Source: Propionicimonas paludicola
Lineage (GTDB): Bacteria > Actinomycetota > Actinomycetes > Propionibacteriales > Propionibacteriaceae
Direction: 5' to 3'
DNA length: 64,000 bases
NCBI RefSeq assembly: GCF_002563675.1
Contig: NZ_PDJC01000001.1
Location: forward strand, 2,852,001 to 2,916,000
The notes under the pieces were generated by a model. It saw only the letters and a program-made list of their open reading frames with translations, was not told the DNA's origin and did not search any database. The position numbers were made by a program, and so were the translations under genes. Shown here piece by piece: positions 1-9,100 of the stretch (the first letter of the stretch is position 1; the number at the start of each line of letters is the position of its first letter).

Positions 1-4
1 GCCT

Positions 5-111
5 GGTGGGGCGGACCGTTCGCAGAACCTATCCCTTCCTCACCCAACCCCCGACAACCCACAACCGACCCGAAGACCCGACCACCACGTTCAAGAATGG
101 TCCGCCCCACC
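5..111. repeat. Imperfect 17-bp inverted repeat 3' of the GalT-like gene
   Basis: Arms at 5-21 and 95-111 are complementary at 16 of 17 positions and carry the core GGGGCGGACCGTT / AATGGTCCGCCCC. The spacer is 73 bp. No gene is seen in 1-162. The element lies just downstream of the minus-strand gene that ends at 163. It resembles the GGGGACGGTTCC palindromes elsewhere in the window, but the arm sequence is different. Confidence 0.5.
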
Positions 112-133
112 GGGCACCCAGAGGCCACAACGA

Positions 134-159
134 GTGGACGGCGACGGAACCGTCCCCAG
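134..159. repeat. Half-copy of the GGAACCGTCCCC repeat
   Basis: GTGGACGG is followed by a short spacer and GGAACCGTCCCC (146-157). This is the same order as the right arms at 60892-60903 and 63088-63099. It sits within 30 bp of the 3' end of the GalT-like gene. The left arm is missing. Confidence 0.5.
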
Positions 160-162
160 CGG

Positions 163-1503
163 TCAGGAGCGGTTGGTGCGGTAGCGCAGCGGGTTGGGCT
201 TGCAGGGGGCCTCGGTGGCGATCTGCAGGGAGCCGGCGATCAGACCGGCGTCCCGCAGCTGCCAGAGCTTGGGGACCAGGCGATCCCGCAGCCCATAAGG
301 GTCGATGGTGTTCAGGTAGATCTTGGTGGCACCTTCGAAGCCGGCCAGCGTGGACGTCCGCCACTTCAGCATCACGCGCCAGGGCATCGGCAGATCGGTG
401 TCGATCGGACGGTAGTGCCACTCCTCATTGCAGGGCACGGCCACCCCGGTGGCGGCGTGCATGGCGTGCACCAGGTCCGAGACCGCGCGCAGCTCGTCCT
501 CGGTGTGGTTCCACGGGTCGCAGGCCTCGGACTTGGAGTAGATCTCCACGGTCGGGTAGCGATGTCCGAAGCCGGCGAACGCGATGGCGAACTCGTTCTC
601 GGCCAGGATCAGATTCTTGTAGGCGGCGTAGTTGGGGCCGAACTCGTTGTAGATGTTCGGGTTGGCGCGCAGCCGCTGCATGGCCAGCTCATGCTGGACG
701 CCACGCTCGTCGATGGCCACGAGCTGCTTGTGCAGATGGTCGAACGACGCCCCGGCCGGACGCAGCCAGTTCTGGAACACCGCCACGTAGCGGGCGTAGC
801 GATTCGACTCGAACAGCCCGGCTGCCGACTCCACGGTGAACTTCTGGAACTGGTGATGCTCGTCCGGAGTCAGGGTGCCCGACGAAGCCAGCTGAGTGTT
901 ATCGGTGGCGCCGTCCACGAAATGCCGGCGGGCCACGATCACGTCGTGGCCACCGCCGAAGAACCCGGACGCGTACTCCAACCGCTCGTCCTCGCCGAGA
1001 GCTGCGATCTCGTCGGGGGTACGCCCGCTGGCGGCCAGCTTGGCCGCGACCACCGAGAGCACGTGGGCCTTGCCGGCCGGCGAAGCCAGGTAGGCGTCAC
1101 GGCGCTCGCGGATCCGGTCGGGCAGCTGGTAGCCGTAGTTCAGGTGCCAGTAGTCGTAGCTGAGGATCTCGAACAGGTTCGGAATGCGGCGGAACTCGGC
1201 CACCGTGGCGTCCAACTCCTCGGCCGGGGTCCGATAGCGGGTCTCCCAGGCACCGTCCGGACGGCGCACCACCCGCGACTTCTCCGGCGGGGTCTCGAGC
1301 TTGCGGCCGTTACAGAAGGCGCAGTGACGGTCGTGTTGGGCGGCGTCCAGCGGGACCGGATCGGGCAGGCTCACCCCGAGTGGACGGTTCCCGCGGCCGG
1401 CCACGGTCCACACCTCGGTGCCGCTGAACGGATTGAGTTGCTTGGTGGTGCCGTCCTTGAGTTGCGTCAAGAACTCCGGATCACGGAGATACGGCTGCAC
1501 CAC
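163..1503 (-). CDS. GalT-like (DUF4921-type) HIT-superfamily protein
   Basis: This 446-aa protein resembles galactose-1-phosphate uridylyltransferases in architecture. It has an N-terminal CxxC knuckle (C61 and C64 in CAFCNGRK), like the zinc-binding CPFC of GalT. Around residue 255 it has DHLHKQ, matching the HxHxQ nucleotidyltransferase active site of the HIT superfamily. Actinobacterial proteins of this form are usually called DUF4921. A nucleotidyl or phosphoryl transfer on a sugar phosphate is likely but the substrate is unknown. The start is one of two consecutive GTG codons (1503 or 1500), preceded by GAAGGG about 8 nt upstream. It appears monocistronic. Confidence 0.7.
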   Translation of the reverse strand: MVQPYLRDPEFLTQLKDGTTKQLNPFSGTEVWTVAGRGNRPLGVSLPDPVPLDAAQHDRHCAFCNGRKLETPPEKSRVVRRPDGAWETRYRTPAEELDATVAEFRRIPNLFEILSYDYWHLNYGYQLPDRIRERRDAYLASPAGKAHVLSVVAAKLAASGRTPDEIAALGEDERLEYASGFFGGGHDVIVARRHFVDGATDNTQLASSGTLTPDEHHQFQKFTVESAAGLFESNRYARYVAVFQNWLRPAGASFDHLHKQLVAIDERGVQHELAMQRLRANPNIYNEFGPNYAAYKNLILAENEFAIAFAGFGHRYPTVEIYSKSEACDPWNHTEDELRAVSDLVHAMHAATGVAVPCNEEWHYRPIDTDLPMPWRVMLKWRTSTLAGFEGATKIYLNTIDPYGLRDRLVPKLWQLRDAGLIAGSLQIATEAPCKPNPLRYRTNRS

Positions 1504-1603
1504 GGTAGAAACCCTTCACCCATTGCGAGTAGTTGTCGCGATCAGGGTAGTCGCGCGGCGCCGTCGCGCCCAGCCACCGGCACCTGGCGATCCTCGGCCG
1601 TGG

Positions 1604-2350
1604 TCAGCGACCGTCCAGGATCCGTCCGATCAGCCGGGACGCCGCGTCCCAGGCGCGTGGATCCGCCGTGGTCGGGGCCATCAGCTGCACGTAGGACCGG
1701 ATGGCCAGGATGCCCATGGCGTCGTCCTGGTCAGCCTCGGTGGGCTGCGACCGGTCCCGTCCCCGGGAGACGGCGACCAGCTCGGCCACGCCGGACAGGC
1801 CGGGGCCCATCAGCTCGACGATGGTGGCCTGCAGTTCGGGGTGCCGGGCCGCGTAGAGGGCGATCTCAATGGCCAGCACCTGGGTGAGCTTGAGCGACTC
1901 GCTGGCCTCCAGGACGCGCAGCGCGTCCGGGTTGTCGTGATTCTCGGCCAGCCAGACCCGGTTGCACTCGCCGACCTCGGCGGCCACGGCGAGCAGCAGG
2001 TCCTCCTTGCTGGCGAAGTTGGCATAGACCGCTCCCTTGGTGAAGCCGGCCTCCGCGGCCACATCACCCAGGCTGGCCGCCTCGTAGCCCCGCTCGGCGA
2101 ACAGCTTGGCGGCGGCCTCGATCAGCCGAGCCCGGGTCTGTTCCGAACGCTTCCGCGCCGAGGACGACCCCGCCTTGCTGATCCGAGCCGAAGCCGCCGA
2201 GAGCTCCTCGGAGGCAGCCCGCAAGGAGCCCGCCACTTGGGCGTTCACATCCATGCCGACCTCACCCAGGTTCTTGGTCACCGACCTGGTCAGGGCACTG
2301 ACCGCCTCGGCGAGCGCCTTGGTGGCCGCTCCGATGTCCTCGTTGCTCAC
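1604..2350 (-). CDS. TetR-family repressor of the adjacent ABC exporter
   Basis: This 248-aa protein has an unusually long N-terminal extension of about 75 residues, followed by a TetR HTH (FAERGYEAASLGDVAAEAGF, then TKGAVYANFASKEDL) and a ligand-binding C-terminal region. It is divergent from an ABC ATPase/permease pair, so it probably represses the pair. The start is GTG at 2350. The hexamer TACGAT on the coding strand (plus 2357-2362) lies 6 nt upstream with no ribosome binding site, which points to a leaderless mRNA. Reading open upstream of 2350 continues antisense into the ABC gene and is not credible as coding. The N-terminal extension has an amphipathic, Ala/Ser-rich character. Confidence 0.85.
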   Translation of the reverse strand: MSNEDIGAATKALAEAVSALTRSVTKNLGEVGMDVNAQVAGSLRAASEELSAASARISKAGSSSARKRSEQTRARLIEAAAKLFAERGYEAASLGDVAAEAGFTKGAVYANFASKEDLLLAVAAEVGECNRVWLAENHDNPDALRVLEASESLKLTQVLAIEIALYAARHPELQATIVELMGPGLSGVAELVAVSRGRDRSQPTEADQDDAMGILAIRSYVQLMAPTTADPRAWDAASRLIGRILDGR

Positions 2351-2370
2351 CTGTGAATCGTACACCGTTC

Positions 2371-2383
2371 GGTATGACATACC
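2371..2383. promoter_or_regulatory. Probable TetR operator
   Basis: A perfect 13-bp palindrome, GGTATG-A-CATACC, lies between the divergent TetR gene (start 2350) and ABC gene (start 2429). A second short palindrome, CCGTACGG, is at 2401-2408. The position next to the regulator's -10 element fits autoregulation plus control of the exporter. Confidence 0.65.
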
Positions 2384-2428
2384 GTGTGGTATGTTCCATG
2401 CCGTACGGAATCTACCGAGAGGAATGTC

Positions 2429-3367
2429 GTGGAGGAGATCTTGAGGATCGAGGGGCTGCACAAGCGGTTCGGGAAGGCACCGAAGGCTGTGGACGCCAAT
2501 GCCGGCATCGATCTCAGCGTCGAAGCCGGAGCCGTACTCGGCCTCCTCGGCCACAACGGAGCGGGCAAGTCCACCCTGGTCAACCAGGTAGTCGGACTGC
2601 TGCGTCCGGACCGCGGCCGGATCACCCTGGCCAGCGTGGACGCCATCGCCCACCCGGACGTGGCTCGTAGGCTGGCCAGCGTCCAGGCCCAAGCCAATGT
2701 CCCGATCACCGGCCTGACCCCACTGATCGCCATCGAGTTGGTCGGACGGATCCGCGGCGGCAACCCGACCGAGGTCCGCCGCCGCTCCCGCGAACTGATC
2801 GACGCCCTCGATCTGGGCCCGTGGGCGAACACCCCGGCCGAGAAGGTCTCCGGCGGCATCGCCCGGCTGACCGCGTTCGCCATGGCCGCAGTCACCCCGG
2901 GCCGCCTGGTGGTGCTGGACGAGCCGACCAACGACGTCGACCCGGTCCGCCGGCGGCTGCTGTGGGAGCAGCTGCGGCGCCTGGCCGATGACGGCGCCGC
3001 CGTCCTGCTGGTCACCCACAACGTCCGCGAAGCCGAGCACGCCGTCGATCACCTGGTGATCCTCGACAACGGCCGCGTCCTGGCATCGGGGACCACCGCC
3101 CAACTGACCAGCAGCCTGGGCGACACCCTCAACCTGGAACTCGAGACGCCTCCGCAGATCACCCCGCACTGCCCGCTCGCGCTGGACAGCACCTCACACG
3201 GCCCCACCCACTGGCAGCTCCGGGTGGCGTCCGCCCGGGCCGCCGAAGCGATCGCTTGGGCAAGCCAGGAGCGGCAACTCGGCCGGATCGACAGCTTTGC
3301 GATCAGCCCGCGTTCCCTCGAGGACGTCTACATCGAACTGGTCTCACCCGAACGGAGCGCAGCATGA
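2429..3367 (+). CDS. ABC transporter ATP-binding protein
   Basis: This 312-aa cytoplasmic ATPase powers the permease encoded next. Walker A is GHNGAGKST (residues 41-49), the signature is VSGGI instead of LSGGQ, and Walker B is [13 protein letters not shown] followed by the H-loop in [10 protein letters not shown]. Family knowledge places it with DrrA-like ATPases of drug or lipid exporters. The start is GTG 2429 because GAGAGG lies 8 nt upstream and earlier in-frame codons overlap the operator. The 3' end overlaps the permease start by 4 nt (ATGA). It is controlled by the divergent TetR gene. Confidence 0.85.
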   Translation: MEEILRIEGLHKRFGKAPKAVDANAGIDLSVEAGAVLGLLGHNGAGKSTLVNQVVGLLRPDRGRITLASVDAIAHPDVARRLASVQAQANVPITGLTPLIAIELVGRIRGGNPTEVRRRSRELIDALDLGPWANTPAEKVSGGIARLTAFAMAAVTPGRLVVLDEPTNDVDPVRRRLLWEQLRRLADDGAAVLLVTHNVREAEHAVDHLVILDNGRVLASGTTAQLTSSLGDTLNLELETPPQITPHCPLALDSTSHGPTHWQLRVASARAAEAIAWASQERQLGRIDSFAISPRSLEDVYIELVSPERSAA

Positions 3368-4161
3368 GCACGATGATCGCCGACCCGATCAGCCCGACCC
3401 GGGTCGAGGCTCGGCAACCACGGCTGCCGCGTTCCGTGCGGCAGTTCGGACTGATGCTGCAGTGGCAGCTGCGCCGCAGCGGCCAGTACCTCCCGCTGCT
3501 GATCGTCGTCCAGACCATGCTGGCAGTGGCCACCGTGATCGGCTACGGCCTGCTGGCCGGCGAGGTCAGCGAGTCGATCGGGCTGTACTTGGCCACCGGC
3601 GCGCCGACCATCACTTTGATCACCGTCGGTCTGGTGATGACGCCGCAGTCCACCGTGCAGGCGCGGACCGAAGGCAGCCTCGACTGGCTGCGGACTCTGC
3701 CCCTGCCCCGGGAGATCTTCCTGCTGGCCGACCTGGCCATGTGGACCCTGATCGCCCTACCCGGGACCGTGATCGGCGTGATCGCCGGTGCCGTGGCCTT
3801 CCACGTCAGTCTGACCGTGACCTGGTGGTTGGTGCCGGCCGCGCTGTTGATCTCGCTCACCTCGGCGTCGCTGGGCTACGCGATCGGGACCCTGCTCCAG
3901 CCGATGCTGGCCCACCTGATCTCCCAGGTGCTGATCTTCACGGTGATGCTGTTCACCCCGATCAGCTACCCGGCCGAGCGACTGCCGGAGTGGGCCCAGA
4001 CCGTCCATCAGTGGCTGCCGCTGGAGCCGATGGCTCAGGTGATGCGGGCCGCGCTGGCTCCGCAGGCGTTCCAGACCGATGCCCGGGCCTGGCTGGTCCT
4101 CACCGGATGGTGCGTGCTGGCCGTGCTGGGTGCTGGGGTGGCGCTGCGGCGCCGGAGCTGA
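3364..4161 (+). CDS. ABC-2 type transporter permease
   Basis: This 265-aa integral membrane protein has about six hydrophobic segments. They begin near residue 40 ([20 protein letters not shown]) and end with a C-terminal helix followed by RRRS. Its size and topology match ABC-2 permeases of the DrrB type. Its ATG overlaps the ATPase stop (ATGA), so the two are translationally coupled and form an exporter under the divergent TetR. The substrate cannot be read from the sequence. Confidence 0.8.
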   Translation: MSTMIADPISPTRVEARQPRLPRSVRQFGLMLQWQLRRSGQYLPLLIVVQTMLAVATVIGYGLLAGEVSESIGLYLATGAPTITLITVGLVMTPQSTVQARTEGSLDWLRTLPLPREIFLLADLAMWTLIALPGTVIGVIAGAVAFHVSLTVTWWLVPAALLISLTSASLGYAIGTLLQPMLAHLISQVLIFTVMLFTPISYPAERLPEWAQTVHQWLPLEPMAQVMRAALAPQAFQTDARAWLVLTGWCVLAVLGAGVALRRRS

Positions 4162-4171
4162 TCGCTGTCGG

Positions 4172-5464
4172 CTAGGTGGCCAGCCCGTCCGAGGGATCCG
4201 TGACCAATGGACGCGGACGGGTGGCCAGCCAGCCAGCGACCGCGGCGGCCACGAAGCTCAGGTAGCTGACCAGCGGGTGGGCGGTGATCAGGTCGAATAG
4301 CGGCTGCAGGATGGTGGACGTGTCGGTGAGCACCGCTACCGCCCAGCAGACCGAGGCCAGCGCCGAGAAGCTGGCCAGCCCGATCCGCAGCCAGCGGTAG
4401 CCACTGCGGGTGGCCAACAGCAGCAGCACCGGCAGCACCAGGGCCACCACCACCAGCTGGGCCAGCTCGACCCCGACATTGAAACCCAGCACGGCGATCA
4501 CGGTGGCCCGGGTGTCCAGGCCCAGGTCGAGGATGGCCGTGGCGAAGGCCGTCCCGTGCACCAGGCCGAAGACCCCGCCCACCACGATCTCGCCGCGCCC
4601 GGTCAGCGGCCGCAGCGCGTGGATGGCGGCCACCAGGATCGACCCGGCCACCGCCACCTCCACCGGCGTGCTCGGGAACTGGATCAGCCCGAACGAGACC
4701 AGCGCCAACGAGGTGGTGTGGCCGGTGGTGAAGGCCGTGACGATGCCGAGCGTCCGGCCCAGCGCCGAGCGCACCGGACGCCGCCCTGCCCACCGGCCAC
4801 CGACGGCCACCAATGGCGCGGCCAGCAGCAAGGTGATCAGGAACAGCAGGTGATCGGTGCCGTCGGCGATGTGTTTTGCACCCAGGCCGACCATGGCCGC
4901 GAAGCCGGTCCAGGCCGACGCCGTGCCACGCTCGATGCTCAAGTGGGGGTTGGCCGCGTCCAGACTGCCCAGCGGAGCCGGACCGCCCTCACCGACCTGG
5001 CCGGCCTCCAGATCCGAGACCAGGAAGACGAAGGCCTTGTGGCCGGGCAGTTCGTTGAGCACCAGCGAGTAGTCCAGCTGCAGATCGCCGTCCAAGTGGC
5101 CCGAGGGCGGCGTCGCGCTCAGCCGGACGTCCAGAGCCCGGGTGCCGTTCACCTCCTGCGGCTCCAGTGACGTCACCGCGAGTTGGTAGGGCAGCGCCGC
5201 GGCATCGGTGAGCCGCACCCCGCCGAGCACCCAGGCCGTGAGCGCCGGACGAGCCGCGGCCACGGCCTCGGCAGTGCCGTCCAGGTGCTGGCCGGCGGCC
5301 TGGTTGAGCTTGTCCAGCGGGATGGCCAGCTCCACGTCCACCCGGTCGGCGCGGACGGTCAGGTAGACCGCACTGGCTCCGATCGGATGCGCCCAGGCGG
5401 TACCGGCCGGAGCCACCACCGCCAGGACCAGTGCTGCCAGCAGCACCCGAACCACTCGCTTCAC
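4172..5464 (-). CDS. HupE/UreJ_2-like membrane protein
   Basis: This 430-aa protein has a signal peptide ending AWA, so the predicted mature N-terminus is His-Pro-Ile-Gly. An extracytoplasmic domain of about 160 residues follows, then about seven membrane segments of the HupE/UreJ_2 family with its conserved GAKHIADGTDHLLFL, FTTGHTTSL and GLVHGTAFA histidine motifs. HupE/UreJ proteins are linked to nickel or cobalt handling, so a metal role is inferred here. The start is GTG at 5464, which overlaps the stop of the preceding gene (GTGA). It is the last gene of a three-gene operon with the secreted phosphoesterase. Confidence 0.8.
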   Translation of the reverse strand: MKRVVRVLLAALVLAVVAPAGTAWAHPIGASAVYLTVRADRVDVELAIPLDKLNQAAGQHLDGTAEAVAAARPALTAWVLGGVRLTDAAALPYQLAVTSLEPQEVNGTRALDVRLSATPPSGHLDGDLQLDYSLVLNELPGHKAFVFLVSDLEAGQVGEGGPAPLGSLDAANPHLSIERGTASAWTGFAAMVGLGAKHIADGTDHLLFLITLLLAAPLVAVGGRWAGRRPVRSALGRTLGIVTAFTTGHTTSLALVSFGLIQFPSTPVEVAVAGSILVAAIHALRPLTGRGEIVVGGVFGLVHGTAFATAILDLGLDTRATVIAVLGFNVGVELAQLVVVALVLPVLLLLATRSGYRWLRIGLASFSALASVCWAVAVLTDTSTILQPLFDLITAHPLVSYLSFVAAAVAGWLATRPRPLVTDPSDGLAT

Positions 5465-6198
5465 GAGACCGCCTGCTTTCGCTTGCGGCCGGCCAGCCAC
5501 CAGGTGAGCCCGCCGATGCCGAGCACCAACGCCGCACCGAGGCCGACCGCCGGAAGCCAGTTGCCGGTCAACCCGGCCATCGCCGGTTCCGGGCGCGGCG
5601 CGGTCGCCGGGTCGAAGGTCCAATCGTGGCTGGTGACGTGGCCGTTGTAGACCGCCTGAGTGCCGTCCGCCCCGGTCGCGACCGTGGCGTAGGACGCCTC
5701 CAGATCGGTGAGCAGGCCCAGCTCGATGCTGGCCTGGTGCACCGGGGCCGCGCAGGTGAACACCACGCTGGCTCCGGCTGTGCCCAAGTCGCCGAGCTCG
5801 GGACGGCCCGGCTGGCACTCTTGGCCACCGCTGACCACCCGGACTCGGGAGGTCAGGTACTTCGCCAAGGCTGGGGAGTCCTGCAGCAGCCGGACGTCGT
5901 CGGCCTGCGGCGTGATCGCTCCGTCCAGCATGATCCGGTCGGCCGGCAGCAGACCCAGATCGTAGGCCAGCCAGCTCAGGTCGTCGGGGGCGCCGACCTT
6001 CCAGGTCACCCGAACCTGATCGGGCGCGGCCAGGCTGAGGCTCGCCTGCTGCGGCGGCCCCATCGGATGGGCCTGAGCCGCCCCGGCCGGCCCGGCCAGG
6101 GCCAGCACTGCGGCCAGCGGCAGCAGCAGCCACCGCCACAACGCCGGTTGGCGGAGGTGATCACCCACCCCCGCCAACCGCTCGGGTCGACCCGTCAC
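5461..6198 (-). CDS. Secreted, C-terminally membrane-anchored protein of the HupE operon
   Basis: This 245-aa protein has a signal sequence (hydrophobic core near residues 23-40, ending AQA), a predicted mature N-terminus of His-Pro-Met-Gly, and an extracellular beta-rich domain with two cysteines. It ends with one transmembrane helix near residues 217-236 and a basic RKRKQ tail. The mature N-terminus parallels that of the HupE-like protein encoded next, which suggests a shared metal-binding or assembly role (inference). No known family was recognised. GTG at 6198 overlaps the preceding stop, and its own stop overlaps the next start, so all three genes are coupled. Confidence 0.7.
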   Translation of the reverse strand: MTGRPERLAGVGDHLRQPALWRWLLLPLAAVLALAGPAGAAQAHPMGPPQQASLSLAAPDQVRVTWKVGAPDDLSWLAYDLGLLPADRIMLDGAITPQADDVRLLQDSPALAKYLTSRVRVVSGGQECQPGRPELGDLGTAGASVVFTCAAPVHQASIELGLLTDLEASYATVATGADGTQAVYNGHVTSHDWTFDPATAPRPEPAMAGLTGNWLPAVGLGAALVLGIGGLTWWLAGRKRKQAVS

Positions 6199-9100
6199 CG
6201 CACCGCCAGCGGCTTGGTGGTCGTCGAGCCGGTGTACTTGGCCTTGTCGGACGGCACGAAGGTGGCCTTGATGGTGACCTTCTTGGTCTTCGGCCGATCG
6301 ACGGTCTTGACCGCCACGCCCTTCTTCACGGTGATCGTGTAGCTCTTCGAACCGACCTGGATGATCACCTTGCCGACCGCATTGCTGGGGCTCACCGTGA
6401 CGGTCACCCGCAGCTTCTTATCGGTCAGCGCGGTGCTCACCTTGGTGGAGGTCTTCACCGGAGCCTTGACCACCGTCACCTGCACGGTGGCCCGGGAGCC
6501 GTTGTGCAGTGCATCACCGGTGTACTCCAGGGTGAGCGTGTGGGTGCCGACCGAGAACCGGCCACCGGTGAAGGTGAGCGTCCCGGTGCCGTCGATCAGC
6601 CCCGGACGACCGAGCAGCGTCTTGCCTTCGCGGACGTCCACCGTGCCGGTGGGCAGGCTGGCCCCGCCGGTCACCTTCAGCTTCAGGGTGGCCGTGGCAT
6701 TGCCGTTGACGGTCAGCGGGAGTGCGCTGACCACGGTGTCGGCCTTGGCCACGCTCGGCTCGGTGACCTTCACAGCGATCGCCGTGTGCGACGGGTCGTG
6801 GGTGGCGTCACCGGCGTAGTCCACGGTCACCGGGTAGGTGCCGACCGGAGGCAGCGAGTTCACTGTGCACGAGACCGAGCCGTTGCCGATGGTGCCCCGG
6901 CACAGCTCGTCCTCACCGCTGGCGAACTGGACGGTGCCGCTGGCCGATGCCGGGCTGATCGTTGCCGACAGCACCGGGGAGGTGCCGAAGACCACGCTCA
7001 CGTTGCTGGCGCTGAGCTTGGTGGCCGTGCGATCCGGGACCGGAGTGGCCTTCACCGTCACCTGCCGGACGGCCTGAGCCTGGTTCTGGTTGGCATCCAC
7101 TGCGGAGTAGACCAGGGCGTAGCTGCCCGGCTTGCTGGTGTCGACCGAGCCGACCACCTGCAGGCTGCCGGAGACATCGCCGTCGGCGTTGTCGGTGGCG
7201 GTCACCTGGGCCAGGGCGTCGAAGCCAGCATCCTGATCGACGATGGTGTCGGTCGGGAAGCTGATCTTCGGCGCGGTGACGTCGGTGCCCTTCGCGGTGG
7301 CCTCGAAGACCCCACCGAACTGGTTCACGCTGCCCACCACATTGCCGTCGGCATTGGTGGTGGTCGCGGTCCAGGCGTAGGTCTTGCCGGCCTCCAACCC
7401 GGTCCAGGTCACCGAGGCCGGGAAGCCCGACTTGGCGGTGGCCGTGCCGATCACCTGATCGGTCGGGCTGAACACGCTCAGCGCCGAAGTGGCGAACGAG
7501 GTCTTCCGGCTGGTCAGATCGACCGGGACCGTGAAGTTGTCCTCGGACCCGTTGTAGCGGGCGGCCGGATCGTTGGCGGTGTTGCCGAAGGCGTCGAAGA
7601 ACGGCGAGTAGGTGTCCACCGACATCGTCGAGTCCTTGACGTTGAACTGCAGCACTCGCTGGTAGGCCGCCCCGAAGTAGAGCTGGTCGGTGGCCTTGTG
7701 GTCGACGGTGCCGTCGCCGTTGGTGTCGACCGAGCCGTCCGGAGCGATCACACAGGTCGGGCAGGTCTGCTTGGTGAAGATCTTGCTCGCCGGCAGCGTG
7801 TAGTTCTGGTAGTCAGCCAGCATTTCCACGGTGTGGTGGGTGATCTGGGTGGTGTTGGTCTGGTAGGTCTTCAGGTTCGTCCCCACCCCATGGATGTGGC
7901 CGGCCAGGACCAGGAAGACGTTCGGGTTGGCCGCGGCCACCTGCTGGTAGAGCCGGGAGCCGTCGCCGGTGGTGGCCACGTCACGGCCGTCCGGGTGGGA
8001 CGCGGTGGCTGCCGCCAGGTAGGAGTGGGTGATCAGGATCCCGTTGCGGTCGCGGTAGCGGGCGAAGACCTGGTTGGCCCAGTCGGCTTCGGCCTTGGTG
8101 ACGCCATAGGACAGGCCGACCGCGACGAAGTCGAGGCCGCCGGCCGAGAACAGCACGTAGTTGTTCTGGTTGTCGCCGCCCTGGCTGGTGGTCTTGCCAT
8201 CGGCATCGGCGGTCTCGTCCCACGCGTGGTAGGACGCTCCGGCCGGCCAGCCCTGCGCCTGCGCGTAGTAGTTGGCCGCACTGAACGCCTTACTGAACCG
8301 CGAGGTCGGGCCGGTCTCGACGCCGACCTGGTTGTCGTGGTTGCCGGCGATGGTCTGGTTGACCACTCCGGAGCCTTCCAGGCGCTTGAACTCCTTCGAG
8401 GCGAAGGCGTTCTCCTCATCCACGTGCGCGTTCAGGCCGGGGTACATCGGGCTGCCGTCGGGGTTGGTGGCGTCCGGGTTCACCAGGTCGTTGTTGATGA
8501 TGTCGCCGGTGTTGGCGGCGTACACGATCTTCTTGTCCTTGGCGTTGTCAGCGGTCCACTGCAGGGCCTGCGAGTAGGCCAGCGCCCACACCGCCTGCTC
8601 GTCGGCGGTCTGCACGCCGGACGAGGAGGTGTAGGTCGGGCTGGCCGGCCACTTGCCGGAGCCGCCGGTGGCGCCTTCGGCGATGAACTGCGGATCGGTC
8701 CAGTGGACGAAGGAGAAGTCGTAGCTCTCCGGCTTCTCGAAGTGGTTCTTCTCGTCGGGGGTACCGGCCGAGGAGTCGTGCGCGGACAGGTTGTCGGCGA
8801 ACGGGTCATTGCCGACCACCAGGACGTGCACCTTGCCGGCATCGACGGCATCGGACGGCGCGGTGCCGGACAGCACCACCTCGCCGTCGGCCAGGCCGGA
8901 CGCGCCGTCCAGCTTCAGCCACTTGGCCGAGGCGGCGTTCCACACGTACAGGGTGACCGCCCGCTGCGGATCGACCACACCGCTCCACCGGATCATCCGG
9001 TCGGCGTCGGCGGTGCCGACCTCCACATCGAAGCGCTGGAACGGCATCAGGTTGTGGCTGGACGGGCTGGCCACCGGCTGACCGGCGGACAGCTGGTCAC

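Noticed and set aside
97-1887. Open frame of about 596 codons on the plus strand
   Set aside because: It is antisense to the GalT-like gene and runs into the TetR gene; no domain is seen.
2351-3169. N-terminal extension of the TetR frame into the ABC gene
   Set aside because: The open frame continues upstream but is antisense to the ATPase gene, and the leaderless start at 2350 is well placed.
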